64,000 bases of DNA from Syntrophotalea acetylenivorans (GCF_001887775.1 NZ_CP015519.1:2108001-2172000), one strand, 5' to 3'. Numbered from the stretch's first letter, positions 35,990 through 45,401 are shown. The notes: generated by a model from the sequence alone, not told the origin. A program made the numbers and translations.

Positions 35990-37612
35990 CTACTGAGCAA
36001 TGAAGACGTTGTCCTGCAATTCTTCTCCCAATTTTGTGTTGCGGCGAACAATGTCCGCCAGCCGGGTTTGTTCCAATTCGTCAAGTAAATCGGGATCGGA
36101 GGTAAAAAAGGGATCGTTTCGATACCAGAAGCGGTCCCCGTCGCGCAGGCGGATAAATTGCTCCAGAATGATCGTTCTAAAGGTTTCCCCCACCATGGCT
36201 CCCGGCATGTGGTCCTCTGCCAGGCCGACAATCCAGGGGTCCATATCCCTGGTATCGCCGTAGGTGCTCTGTAACAACTCCTGCACCTGGGGGGCGATGG
36301 TGATATCGGAGAACTCTCGTGCCTGCTTCAGACGGTACGCCTTGCGCAGGTTGTTGTAGTCAGCTATTCCATGATCCCTGCCGCGCTGCATGTTGAGAGA
36401 AGCCAGGTCGAAGCCCCCCTCTCCCGGTTCGCCGAACAGAAAATTGCGGATGCCGTCGACCACCTTGGTGTCTACTTCCTGTGCCACCTGGGTGGCCAAA
36501 CCGTGCAGGATAGCTGAGATCCCGCCGCCCTGATGAACAAGGGTGGGGTTGAAGAACGCGTCCTTGAGGGAGGTATCGATCAGTTCCTGATCCGCGCGGT
36601 TAACCCGCAGCAGGGTCGGTGACAGCATGCTGTGGCCGAAACGATACGCCACCGTCGAAAACTCGTTGGCGATACCTGGATTCACGTCCGGATCGTAGCC
36701 CCGGTAGGGCGGCAGCGCCCCCGGGCCGAGCAGCAGAGGCAAGAACTCCCGGTAGGTAATGATCTGCAATTGGGCGCCGACGATTTTGCGGGCCCGCTGG
36801 TAAATCTGCTCATCGGTCTGGGTGGGCCAAGCGACGGCGATTTCATCACAAAGCCGGTTATGCTCACGGACAAACAGGGTATGCACAGCGGTCAGAGCGA
36901 TCTGCTCATTGGCCCTTACATCGCCGGCCAGAAAGAGTTTCGGGTCCGGACCACCGGCATTGTCGAGGCCGTCGGTATTGAAGGGAAGGAACTGCCCGCC
37001 GCCAGAGGTCGCCAGCTTCCCCCCCTCGAAGGTGCGCAAGGCGTCCGCCCGTTCCTGATCCGAGCCATAGACGTTGGAAGCGTCGATATAAGCGGTTATC
37101 AGGTTGAGTTGCTGTCGTGGAGAACGTTTCGTGGCGCCTCCGTCATGCATAGCGCGATTCATGACGATGTACTTCTCCCCTTCCGAATAGGGGTCGAAAT
37201 ACGGGTCTCCGACAGGCACCGGGATATAAAAGGACTCCAGGGGATAGGCCTCCGGCGTGAGATCGAGATCATGATCGATAAATTGTCCCCACAGCCAGAA
37301 AAAATCGCTGACCCCGGCACGGTTAAGAATGCTCTCTTCTCCCTGTGCCGCCAGTATATTACTGATCAGTCGGGGACTGCTGCGATCTTCCCCTGCGGGA
37401 ATTTCCCCCCAATCCCCATAGTCTTCATCGGCCATTCGCAGCAGGGGTACGCCGGCACTGCCATACTCCCGATTTTGCAGATTATTATCGCTGCCGTCGA
37501 TGGTCCTGACCTCATAATCGACGGTTCCGGTTGCTGCCCGATTGGAAAACATCAGGGCAGCCAGTATCAGTGGGATTCCCAGTACCAGCAGGATTCCGAT
37601 TTCTCTTCTCAT
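35990..37612 (-). CDS. Animal-type haem peroxidase
   Basis: A 540-aa protein of the peroxidase/cyclooxygenase superfamily. An N-terminal hydrophobic anchor or signal (residues 8-24) is followed by the distal histidine motif FIDHDLDLTPE, the calcium-binding-like region SNVYGSD, the conserved REHNRLCDE helix, and the proximal histidine in YRFGHSMLSP; then LNMQRGRDHGIADYN. Family members oxidise halides or aromatics with H2O2, usually outside the cell. In an anaerobe this suggests peroxide defence or secreted oxidative chemistry, unproven. It is flanked by SelO, also tied to oxidative stress. AGGAGG-type site upstream. Confidence 0.9.
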   Translation of the reverse strand: MRREIGILLVLGIPLILAALMFSNRAATGTVDYEVRTIDGSDNNLQNREYGSAGVPLLRMADEDYGDWGEIPAGEDRSSPRLISNILAAQGEESILNRAGVSDFFWLWGQFIDHDLDLTPEAYPLESFYIPVPVGDPYFDPYSEGEKYIVMNRAMHDGGATKRSPRQQLNLITAYIDASNVYGSDQERADALRTFEGGKLATSGGGQFLPFNTDGLDNAGGPDPKLFLAGDVRANEQIALTAVHTLFVREHNRLCDEIAVAWPTQTDEQIYQRARKIVGAQLQIITYREFLPLLLGPGALPPYRGYDPDVNPGIANEFSTVAYRFGHSMLSPTLLRVNRADQELIDTSLKDAFFNPTLVHQGGGISAILHGLATQVAQEVDTKVVDGIRNFLFGEPGEGGFDLASLNMQRGRDHGIADYNNLRKAYRLKQAREFSDITIAPQVQELLQSTYGDTRDMDPWIVGLAEDHMPGAMVGETFRTIILEQFIRLRDGDRFWYRNDPFFTSDPDLLDELEQTRLADIVRRNTKLGEELQDNVFIAQ

Positions 37613-37980
37613 GATGCCTCCTCACCCTGGGCATTCGTTTTAGGAATTAAGGGTTTCGCAACCTCCTGATTCATCCATACTACTCCTATACTACTTCATC
37701 TTTATCACCCCAGGCCCTCACAGCAACCAGCTTTAATATTAAATTCAGACCAGATTCTAACGAGTTCTGTAATTCGGGGTGAAAAGGACCACGCCGCCCA
37801 TCGCTGCGCGGAGCAGTCCCTCTCGGGTTAGCGCTATTCAAATGCCAGTACTTAGCCAACATCCCAGCAACCTGCCCAGGTCCCCGCAGGCACTATATTC
37901 AAACATTCATATTGTAATATGTATTCCGATGTGGTAATTTCTCTCCATCATTAACTTTCAGCTCGTTTTCGGAGGGAGCC
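37613..37980. other. Divergent 368-bp intergenic region
   Basis: Promoter region shared by the haem peroxidase (minus) and the TSCPD gene (plus). A short palindrome CATATT-GT-AATATG sits at 37908-37921. No gene or hairpin terminator is visible. Confidence 0.4.
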
Positions 37981-38226
37981 ATGAATATTCAATACCAGAC
38001 CAAGAACACCTGTGCCCGCCTGATCGATATAAACATCGAAGGTGACATCGTGACCAGGGTATACTTTTCCGGCGGTTGTTCCGGCAATGCCCAGGGAGTC
38101 AGTGCCCTGGTTAAAAATCGCCCGATAGCCGAAGTCATCGAGTTACTAGGCGGCATCGATTGCGGCGGCAAGGGGACCAGTTGTCCCGACCAACTGGCCC
38201 AGGCCCTACAGCAAAAAGTTGCCTGA
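37981..38226 (+). CDS. TSCPD-domain protein (TIGR03905 type)
   Basis: An 81-aa small protein with FSGGCSGNAQGV and a C-terminal CGGKGTSCPDQLAQAL, the TSCPD signature. Such domains occur at the end of some ribonucleotide reductases and as stand-alone proteins of unknown role, possibly zinc binding. Excellent GGAGGG ribosome site, and it is closed by a perfect terminator. Confidence 0.88.
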   Translation: MNIQYQTKNTCARLIDINIEGDIVTRVYFSGGCSGNAQGVSALVKNRPIAEVIELLGGIDCGGKGTSCPDQLAQALQQKVA

Positions 38227-38260
38227 TCGACCTGTCGTACGGCAACCCAACCGCTGTAGC

Positions 38261-38292
38261 AAAAAAACCGTCCCTGCAAGGACGGTTTTTTT
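38261..38292 (+). terminator. Terminator after TSCPD gene
   Basis: Thirteen-bp stem AAAAAAACCGTCC / GGACGGTTTTTTT, six-base loop. Confidence 0.93.
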
Positions 38293-38318
38293 GTGTTTTA
38301 AGATACAGAGAACTTTAA

Positions 38319-38357
38319 AAAGGCGCCCTGCTGGTCAAGGCCCTTCTTGGCGCCTTT
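38319..38357 (-). terminator. Terminator for the isochorismatase gene
   Basis: Stem AAAGGCGCC / GGCGCCTTT with a 21-base loop; on the minus strand the hairpin is followed by TT-AAAG, a weak tail, but the position after the minus-strand stop fits. Confidence 0.55.
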
Positions 38358-38399
38358 GCGTGAGGTAAGGTTCTCTTGTTTTGACCTGGGGGGTGTAAT

Positions 38400-39410
38400 T
38401 TAACGCCAGGTGACCTGTTCGGAAACCACAACTCCACTTTCGGCCATCTCCCGCATGGCGGCCTCCACCGGCGAGATGCCGCCGAACTGCTCGGCGTTCA
38501 GGTAGTTAGTGGTCCTTGCTCCACAAAGGGAAAGGTCCACCACCACTTGCAGTTTTTCGGAGGGGATTTTGTTGCGGGTGGCCACGGCAGAGACGCGCAG
38601 GCAGCTGTTGAGGGTGCAGCCGCCCATGACCAGGGTGCGGATGCCGTTCTCGGGCAGGGCTTCGAGCCATTCGCCGTAGCCGTTGCTTTCGGGCATGAAG
38701 AGATTGTTGCTCGGTTTGAGGAAATAGGGTTGGTCGTTATCGAGGATGGGCACCAGCGCCTCGTCCCAGGGGTAACTTTCCGGGCCGAAGGGACAGCGGC
38801 TGAACATGGTCTCGACCCGGCCGTAAACGGCGTCCAGGAGGCGGGCGCAATTGTCGAAAGCCAGCCGGATCGGCATCGCTTCCATATCGCCGATGGGACC
38901 GAGCCGCCACAGCCAGTCCCCAGCGGTGAAGGAACGTTGGGGATCGATGAGCAGCAGGGCCGTTTCAGAGGAGCAGACACAATACCCCCCCACGGCCGAA
39001 CGTTGCAGGGCCTCGTCATAATCGCCGGCCCGCTCGCTGCTGACGATTTCCTGCAGCAAACCGGCCGTCCCTGCCAGGCCGGTACCGGCCCAAAGCACCT
39101 CTTCATCTGGCGGCAACTCAACCTCATTGCGGGACTGGCCGCCACCGTATAACTGCTTCGCCCCCAGTGGTCCCCGTCGCAGGACCTGGCCGTACACGCC
39201 TTGCGGGTCGCTATTCACCTCTTCCAGACAGGCGACGAACGATTCCTGATCCAGGGCGGAGCGGATGGTCAGGTAGTCCAGCAGGGCATAAAGGTGGGCC
39301 TGAGGCCCCTGCCAACCGAGTTCTATCGCTGCGTGGAACAGGTTCTCCCGGGTGAGTTTGCCGTTCCGATCTTTATCCAACGCCTCGAATAGTTCGATAA
39401 ATTCACTCAT
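38400..39410 (-). CDS. EF-hand / isochorismatase-like hydrolase fusion
   Basis: A 336-aa protein. The first 70 residues contain an EF-hand-like pair with loop DKDRNGKLTREN; the last loop residue is Asn rather than the usual Glu, so calcium affinity is uncertain. After a linker the C-terminal two-thirds is an isochorismatase-like cysteine hydrolase: LLLIDPQRSF (Asp), YFLKPSNNLF (Lys) and MGGCTLNSCLRVSA (catalytic Cys). Related enzymes cleave nicotinamide, ureidoacrylate or isochorismate. Calcium regulation of such a hydrolase in bacteria is uncommon. Start chosen at the inner ATG with GGAGAGG upstream. Confidence 0.78.
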   Translation of the reverse strand: MSEFIELFEALDKDRNGKLTRENLFHAAIELGWQGPQAHLYALLDYLTIRSALDQESFVACLEEVNSDPQGVYGQVLRRGPLGAKQLYGGGQSRNEVELPPDEEVLWAGTGLAGTAGLLQEIVSSERAGDYDEALQRSAVGGYCVCSSETALLLIDPQRSFTAGDWLWRLGPIGDMEAMPIRLAFDNCARLLDAVYGRVETMFSRCPFGPESYPWDEALVPILDNDQPYFLKPSNNLFMPESNGYGEWLEALPENGIRTLVMGGCTLNSCLRVSAVATRNKIPSEKLQVVVDLSLCGARTTNYLNAEQFGGISPVEAAMREMAESGVVVSEQVTWR

Positions 39411-39492
39411 GACCTCTCCGGCTGGATGAGACTGGTGGTCTGAAAAGCGCGGCATTCAGGATAAACTGCTTCCGAAATCCACTTCACGCCTG

Positions 39493-39903
39493 TCAGACAT
39501 TGTCGCTATGGCGCTTGCCTGAACGGAGACAGTCTACACTCCACTCACCGCCCCCTGCCACAAAAAGATAAAAAAACAGGAAACAATACAGTATGGCCAG
39601 TTCGCCCCCGTTGAGAATGGGCCAGAATCCCTTCTGCCCGTGAGCGATAAAGTAGGCAAATGCCATCAAGCCGGAGAGCAAAAAAGCAATCGGGCGGGTT
39701 GCCAAGCCGATTAGAAGCAGGAAACCACCGAACAATTCCAATACTCCAGCCACCCCGGACAGAGAGAAGAGTTCAAATGCATACCGCTGCGGGGCAGGAA
39801 AACCAAACAGTTTCTGGCCACCGTGCTGCATAAAGAGCAAGGCAACCACGATGCGGACAACGCTCAGAATCCGCGGCCTCATGGTATCCAAAAAACGCAC
39901 CAT
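39493..39903 (-). CDS. DoxX-family membrane protein
   Basis: A 136-aa protein with four hydrophobic helices and the DoxX features RIVVALLFMQHGGQKLFG and the central AGVLELFGGFLLLIGLATRP. DoxX proteins are quinone-related or stress-linked membrane proteins. GGGAGGA precedes the ATG. Co-directional with the isochorismatase gene 82 bases downstream, perhaps one transcript. Confidence 0.88.
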   Translation of the reverse strand: MVRFLDTMRPRILSVVRIVVALLFMQHGGQKLFGFPAPQRYAFELFSLSGVAGVLELFGGFLLLIGLATRPIAFLLSGLMAFAYFIAHGQKGFWPILNGGELAILYCFLFFYLFVAGGGEWSVDCLRSGKRHSDNV

Positions 39904-40120
39904 TTACATCCTCCCATTAATAAGGCTGGTATGCGAAGCTAAGTGCCCTCTGATAACAGGCGACAGGGCGGCCTTTAAATCGCCAATTGATGCGTCGTGC
40001 TCGTCCCCGAAATAGATCTGAGCCTTTTGCCGCAACACCTTCAATCTATCTTTATCCAACTTTATTTCCATGGTTACCTTTCCTGATAACGCGAAGAGGC
40101 TGCCACCGCTGGCTTGCCGC

Positions 40121-43096
40121 TTACCCCGCGAAGTTCACTCGGAAACATGTTCCATTGACGGTCTCCACCTCCAGAGCGCCCCCCAGCTGGTTGACCAGTG
40201 CCGAGACCAGCTGCAGTCCGAGAGTTTTCGCCTGGCGATGGTCGAATTCCGCCGGCAATCCTATGCCGTCATCGACTACCTTCAGTTCGATCTGACCGTT
40301 CTCGCTCTGCAACGAGACCGTTACCTGCCCGCTGCAGCCGTCGGCAAAGGCATGCTTGTAGGCATTGGAGAGAAGTTCCGTGACCAAAAGACCGCAGGGG
40401 ACCACTTTTTCGATATCGAGTGGCACATTTTCCACCACCAGCCGGCAATCGACCTCTTGCTTCGGTGACTGAAAGCTCTTTTCCAGCTGTCCGACCAGAT
40501 TCTCCATATACTTTTTGATACTGATCTCGGACAGGTTTTTCGACTGGTAGAGCTGCTCGTGGGCCAAGGCCATGGAGCAGATACGGCTCTGGCTTTCAAG
40601 GAAGCAGGCTTGCAACTCCGGATCGCTGAACCTCTGCGCCTGCAAAAACAGCAGGCTCGACACCACCTGCAGATTATTCTTCACTCGATGGTGAATTTCT
40701 TGCAGCAGAACCTCTTTTTCCGCCAGCGAAGCCCTAAGCAGTTCCTCGCTACGCTTGCGCTCGGTAATATCGAGCAGGGAAGCCACCCCGGTGGGCAGCC
40801 CCTGGTATTCCATGACCCCGGCCGAAATCAGCACGCAGCGCTGTTCGCCGCCTTTGGTCAGGTAGCTGATCTCGTACTGGCCGGAGACGGTTTTTCCGGA
40901 CAGCCGTTCCAGGCCGTTGTTTCGGATCTGCTCCCGGACTTCGCCCTGGGCCCATTCCCAGAATTTCATCCGGTACAATTCCTCGGCGCTATAGCCCAAC
41001 AACTGCTCCATGGCTGGATTGACATAGACGAACCGATCTTCCTGGTAGATGGTGATAGGCACCGATGAAGTCTCCGCCAGCACGCGGAACTTTTCTTCGC
41101 TCTCCCTCAAGGCGCGCATCGCTTCGAGCTGATCGGTTATATTTTCAATGAAGCTCTCGAATTCATCGGCCCGGCCGTCTCCGTTCATTATCCGCCTGGA
41201 GTGGACCCGGCAGGTGACGAGGCTACCGTCCTTACAGTAGAAGAGATTATTGAAAACATACCACGAGTCGCTGGAGAGTATGTTCTCCACCAGAGGCGCC
41301 CGCGTAGACGGCTCGGGGAACAGAGCGTCCTGAATGTTGGAAAGGTTGACGCTCTCCAGCAGCTCTTGCACGGAATCGTACCCCAGGATGGAAGCGAACG
41401 CCGGATTGGCGTTGAGCAGTTCCCCTTCTCGCGTGGAGCGAGTGATGCCGAAGGGGGCGTGCTCGACGATGGTGCGATATTTGTGCTCCGATTCCCTGAG
41501 CGCCTCTTCGGTCTGCCTGCGCTCGGTGATATCGACGAGCAGGTTGACGGCCCCTTCCGTTTCGCCTGCGGTATCCGCCAGCAGTTCGGGGTAAACGATC
41601 ACGTTGGACCTGGTGCCGTCGGGGTGCTCGACAATGATTTCCTTTCCCTGGCAGGCTTGACCGGTTTTCAGAGTAAGAGCCATGGGGCATTGGTCGTGGT
41701 CCATCGGCGGGCCATCGAGATAACGCAACATATGGGAGCCGCACCAGAGATCACTGCCGAGCCTGGGCTCGCGCTGCCAGAATTCCTGCGCCCTGCGATT
41801 GAAAAAGGTGATGCGACCCTCGGCATCGGTAGTGTAAGCCGCGATAGGCAACATCTCCATCAACTGGCGATATTGTTCCTCTCTGCGCCAAAGCGCTTCC
41901 TCAGCCGCTTTACGCTCACTGATATCAATAACAAAAGCGAACCTGAATTCCCGACCGTCATAATTGACATAGTTGCTGCGAACCTCCACCGGATAAAGAC
42001 GTCCGTCCTTGGCTTTGTGGCAGCGTTCAAAGCGCCGGACTTTATCCTTTTTCAAGCTGATCCAGGACTCGACCACATCTTCACCAGAAAAATCGGGATC
42101 TATGTCGGGCAACGACATGCCGACCAGTTCTTCACGGCAATAGCCCAGAGAGGCACAAGCGGCATTGTTGGCGTAAGTGATTTGTCCTTCCGGCGTTATC
42201 CAGAATGCCTGCTCCGCCGTGTTATCCACTGCAAATTGGTTCAGGCGCAAGGCCTGCTCTTCCTGTTTACGCTTACTGATATCCGTAACAAAAACACAAC
42301 TGTATTCCTGGCCGTCATAATTGACGTAATTGCCGCGAACCTCCACCGGGTAGATACGTCCATCCTTGGCCCGGTGAAGACTTTCAAAACGCATCGACCC
42401 CTCTTCTTTTAATTGTCGCCAATAATCGACGGCTTTGTCAGCGGTAACATTCGGGTCGATTTCCCATATCGGCATGCCCTCGAGTTCTTCACGACTGTAA
42501 TCCAGGGCGGTGCATGCTGCCTCGTTGACATAAAGAAATCGGCCTTCGGGGGACATCCAGAAAGCCTGGTCGTCGGTATTTTCCACGGTGAATTGGGTGA
42601 GATGCAGCACGCGCTCGGTTTGCTTGCCTTCACTGATATCCCGAACCACGCAGAAAAGAACCTCTTTCCCCTTCCAGGTGACCGGTTTATGGGTGACGGC
42701 CACATCCAGCATCTGACCGCCCTTGCGCCGAAAGCGCGTTTCGAATCGCTCCCCCAGCCATTTCCTTGTCGCGTACATGTGTTCAATTTCTTCCCGCGAC
42801 CAGACAACGTCCCAGTCCCAGACCTTCTGCCGGCGGACTTCTTCCAGACTGTAGCCGAGCATTTCGGCAAAAGCATTATTGGCGTATAGGACCCCCGCGG
42901 TTTCGACATTCATAATGACGATACCATCGATGAAATGTGCCAAAAAGGCCAACGGCAGGTCCTCTTCGGTTGTTTCGACCAATTCTGTTGCGACCGGGAC
43001 CTCACCGCGTGACAAAGAGACCGTGAAGCCATGTTCCTGCAACAATGTCCGCGCCGCCTGCTGGTCCTGATCGCTTCCTTCAATGTACAAAACCAT
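40121..43096 (-). CDS. Six-PAS sensor kinase with HisKA_2-type histidine domain
   Basis: A 991-aa soluble protein with six successive PAS domains, each with the NxxFxxxLGYxxEEL-like pattern (for example NNAFAEMLGYSLEEV and NPAMEQLLGYSAEEL), followed by a HWE/HisKA_2-type histidine region EIHHRVKNNLQVVSSLL and a HATPase_c (ELLSNAYKHAF, DDGIGLP). No transmembrane helix, so it senses cytoplasmic signals, probably redox, light or oxygen through PAS cofactors. No response regulator next to it. Start ATG 43096 chosen (SD AAGGTGG); GTG at 43108 is possible. Confidence 0.9.
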   Translation of the reverse strand: MVLYIEGSDQDQQAARTLLQEHGFTVSLSRGEVPVATELVETTEEDLPLAFLAHFIDGIVIMNVETAGVLYANNAFAEMLGYSLEEVRRQKVWDWDVVWSREEIEHMYATRKWLGERFETRFRRKGGQMLDVAVTHKPVTWKGKEVLFCVVRDISEGKQTERVLHLTQFTVENTDDQAFWMSPEGRFLYVNEAACTALDYSREELEGMPIWEIDPNVTADKAVDYWRQLKEEGSMRFESLHRAKDGRIYPVEVRGNYVNYDGQEYSCVFVTDISKRKQEEQALRLNQFAVDNTAEQAFWITPEGQITYANNAACASLGYCREELVGMSLPDIDPDFSGEDVVESWISLKKDKVRRFERCHKAKDGRLYPVEVRSNYVNYDGREFRFAFVIDISERKAAEEALWRREEQYRQLMEMLPIAAYTTDAEGRITFFNRRAQEFWQREPRLGSDLWCGSHMLRYLDGPPMDHDQCPMALTLKTGQACQGKEIIVEHPDGTRSNVIVYPELLADTAGETEGAVNLLVDITERRQTEEALRESEHKYRTIVEHAPFGITRSTREGELLNANPAFASILGYDSVQELLESVNLSNIQDALFPEPSTRAPLVENILSSDSWYVFNNLFYCKDGSLVTCRVHSRRIMNGDGRADEFESFIENITDQLEAMRALRESEEKFRVLAETSSVPITIYQEDRFVYVNPAMEQLLGYSAEELYRMKFWEWAQGEVREQIRNNGLERLSGKTVSGQYEISYLTKGGEQRCVLISAGVMEYQGLPTGVASLLDITERKRSEELLRASLAEKEVLLQEIHHRVKNNLQVVSSLLFLQAQRFSDPELQACFLESQSRICSMALAHEQLYQSKNLSEISIKKYMENLVGQLEKSFQSPKQEVDCRLVVENVPLDIEKVVPCGLLVTELLSNAYKHAFADGCSGQVTVSLQSENGQIELKVVDDGIGLPAEFDHRQAKTLGLQLVSALVNQLGGALEVETVNGTCFRVNFAG

Positions 43097-43130
43097 TTGT
43101 GCCACCACCTTGTCTTTCGGCCCCTAAATA

Positions 43131-43168
43131 CAAAAAACCACCCGCGCCTTATAAACGCCGGGTGGTTT
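43131..43168 (-). terminator. Terminator for the sirtuin gene
   Basis: Ten-bp stem CGAAACCACCCG region / CGGGTGGTTT (43135-43144 with 43159-43168), followed on the minus strand by TTTTTTGTATTT. It is also just upstream of the PAS kinase. Confidence 0.75.
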
Positions 43169-43322
43169 CGTCTGTCGTTTCAACCTTCTGCCGAATCATC
43201 GCCCTACCTGAAGAGAATCATGCAAACAGAAAAATCCTTTATAAAATAGATTTTAATCTACAATCTAATGCTCTCTCCGTCAAGGATTAAAGAAAGGTAA
43301 AGGACTGAATAATCACCTTTTC

Positions 43323-44099
43323 TTAACCGCCCTGCCCCAGGTACGCTGCCACCTGACGGAAATAACTGTCGAGGTCGCTGTCGACGAAATAGCGGTTGGG
43401 AGTCGGCGGCAGTGCCACAGATCCTTGATTGACGATCAAGGTCGGAGCTTGGGTGCTGTAGGGCAGATGGGAGGCAGGGACAACCTGCAGGCTTGAGCCG
43501 AGCACCAGCAGCATGTCGCAATCCGCCACCAACTGTTCCGCCTCGGGGTAGCGGTCGACCGACTCGCCGAAAAAAACGATGTCGGGTTTGATCAGGCCGC
43601 CGCAGGCGGCGCAGCGGGCTACGGGAGAGGCAGGATCGACGGTCATGGCCTCTTCCCAACGGGCGTAGCTGAAATTATCGAAGACCTTGTCGCAACTCAA
43701 ACAGACGGCAGAGCGGTAGGAACCGTGCAACTCGACCACCTTGCGACTGCCGGCCTGCTGGTGGAGAAAATCGATGTTTTGGGTGATGACCCCGCCCAAG
43801 CGACCGACCCGCTCCAGTTCGGCAAGGAAACGATGGGTGAGGGTTGGCTTAATGTCTTTCACCGTAGAGACAAAGTCCCGGGAAAACTCATAAAAATAGC
43901 GGGGCTCGCGCTGAAACCAACCGACATCGAAAACCTTTTCCGGATCGTAACGGCGGGTTACGTACAACCCGCGAGGTCCACGAAAATCTGGAATTCCGGC
44001 AGCAGTGGAAGCCCCGGCTCCAGTCAAAGCGACGATATTGGCGGAGCTCTGCAGAAGCGCAGCACATTCGGTGGGGGACAGGGTTTGGGGGGTCGGCAT
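43323..44099 (-). CDS. cobB: Sir2-family NAD-dependent protein deacylase
   Basis: A 258-aa sirtuin. Motifs: GAGASTAAGIPDFRGP (NAD binding), ITQNIDFLHQQAG, LHGSYRSAVC, zinc cysteines CLSCDK...CAACGG and the following LKPDIVFFGE. The catalytic His is in ELHGS. It removes acyl groups from lysine using NAD. Start ATG 44099, preceded by GGAG; the earlier in-frame TTG seems unlikely. Nearby genes give no further clue. Confidence 0.93.
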   Translation of the reverse strand: MPTPQTLSPTECAALLQSSANIVALTGAGASTAAGIPDFRGPRGLYVTRRYDPEKVFDVGWFQREPRYFYEFSRDFVSTVKDIKPTLTHRFLAELERVGRLGGVITQNIDFLHQQAGSRKVVELHGSYRSAVCLSCDKVFDNFSYARWEEAMTVDPASPVARCAACGGLIKPDIVFFGESVDRYPEAEQLVADCDMLLVLGSSLQVVPASHLPYSTQAPTLIVNQGSVALPPTPNRYFVDSDLDSYFRQVAAYLGQGG

Positions 44100-44381
44100 T
44101 AACAAGCTCCCTAGGGAATTGCAGTGAAATCAGCGGCCCAACCCTGGTTTCACGCTAAAACTGAATTTTTGCGAACTTCGCGGCTTCGCGTGAGACCGGT
44201 TTAGAGGATTGTCGCAGCACCCTCACCTGGGACCGAAACAAAACTCCAACATACGCTCACAGAATCGGTCCGTCAACAATCGCTGGCCAGCGCCCCCCGG
44301 TTGCTGTTAGAATCAGGCATTAAAATTATTTTCTTGCTGTGATTCCAGCTACCTGCCACAGACACAGGCCTGGGGGGCGTC

Positions 44382-45089
44382 ATGGACCACCACAACCTGC
44401 CGAACCTTCTGGAGCGCATGGATCCGGGGATCGTGCTGTTCGACAACGATTTTCGGGTGCATCACGTCAATCAAGCGCTGATGCAGATCTTTACCGAGAC
44501 CTCCCGGAAGGAAATCTTCGACCAGAGCCTGCTGCAGATGCACCAGGGACCGCCCGCCGAGCGGATGCAGGAGCTGGTGGGTCTGATGCGCGATTCGTCC
44601 CGCCAGGTGTCCTTTTCCATCAAGCGCATGAGCGGGGGCCCCCGAGACCTGTTTCTGTTGCTCAAGTTGATGCCGCTGCTCGACCGTACGCTGGACAATT
44701 CCCTGCACTGCTGCCTGGTCTACGACATCACTACGCTGATCGCCAACCCCCAGCGCCGCTTTATCAAAGTGCCGGTCACCGCCGGCGGCGAAATCCAACT
44801 TTTGGACCCGGAGGAGATCCTCTTTATCAAAGCGGAGAACGTCTATTCCCAGGTGGCCATCGAGGAAGGCGAGTTTTTCTGCGACCTGTCCTTGGGAGTG
44901 CTGGAGGCGGGACTTAACCAGGAACGTTTCTTTCGCATTCACCGCAGCTACCTGGTGAACCTCGACCGGGTAGAAAAGGTGATCCGGGAAGGCAACACCG
45001 TAACCTTGCTGATGGCCGGCAACGCCTGTCGCCTGCCGGTAAGCCGCAATCGGGCGAAGGACTTTCTTGTGCGGGTCGGCCTAAAGTAG
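44382..45089 (+). CDS. rcoM: RcoM-like PAS-LytTR regulator, probable CO sensor
   Basis: A 235-aa one-component regulator. Residues 10-115 form a PAS domain; H54 in LQMHQGPPAERM and M83 about 29 residues later correspond well to the haem ligands His74 and Met104 of Burkholderia RcoM, but no cysteine lies at the RcoM Cys94-equivalent place. Residues 125-235 form a LytTR DNA-binding domain (DPEEILFIKAENVYSQV, FFRIHRSYLVNLDRV, LPVSRNRAKDF). RcoM family members sense CO and switch on CO-oxidation genes; here cooS begins 460 bases downstream. GGGGGG before the ATG. Confidence 0.75.
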   Translation: MDHHNLPNLLERMDPGIVLFDNDFRVHHVNQALMQIFTETSRKEIFDQSLLQMHQGPPAERMQELVGLMRDSSRQVSFSIKRMSGGPRDLFLLLKLMPLLDRTLDNSLHCCLVYDITTLIANPQRRFIKVPVTAGGEIQLLDPEEILFIKAENVYSQVAIEEGEFFCDLSLGVLEAGLNQERFFRIHRSYLVNLDRVEKVIREGNTVTLLMAGNACRLPVSRNRAKDFLVRVGLK

Positions 45090-45144
45090 GCTTCACCTTT
45101 TGTACCTGCCGTAAATTTGATACATCCACAACAACTTATCGAGA

Positions 45145-45277
45145 GGCTGGCTAAGTAGAAATTTCGTCCACCAAGGCCCGGTGTTTTTTCGGGGGTGAAG
45201 GCATACACCTAAGTATGTCGAGATCCTGAAAAAACACCGTAACGCCATAGGGCGGATTTTTACGAAGCCATCAAAAT
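45145..45277 (+). repeat. Repeat family C, copy 1
   Basis: Aligns with 45402-45535 in long blocks: TGGCTAAG, GTCCACCAAGGC, TTTTTCGGGGG, ATGTCGAG, TGAAAAAA, TAACGCCA and GCCATCAA. Within it GGTGTTTTTTC and GAAAAAACACC form an inverted repeat, so it would fold into a hairpin in DNA or RNA. Lies between rcoM and the LytTR-like site. Confidence 0.75.
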
Positions 45278-45278
45278 T

Positions 45279-45309
45279 ACCGTTCACCAGCTTATCGCAC
45301 CGTTTACCA
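45279..45309 (+). promoter_or_regulatory. LytTR-type direct-repeat operator candidate
   Basis: ACCGTTCACCA (45279-45289) and ACCGTTTACCA (45299-45309) are 20 bases apart, start to start, close to the two-turn spacing of known LytTR sites (pattern ACnGTTnA). A third CCGTTTCCA is at 45367. They lie between rcoM and cooS, the expected place for RcoM binding. Confidence 0.55.
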
Positions 45310-45401
45310 ACGGACCATTGCTTTCCGGCATCTTAATCCTTTAGCATGGCCGGCAAGCCTGAATGTCCGTTTCCAATTTGCTTCGTTCGCAAAAACTCAT
45401 A

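Noticed and set aside
41201-42412. 403-aa plus-strand frame opposite the PAS kinase
   Set aside because: Shadow of repeated PAS domains.
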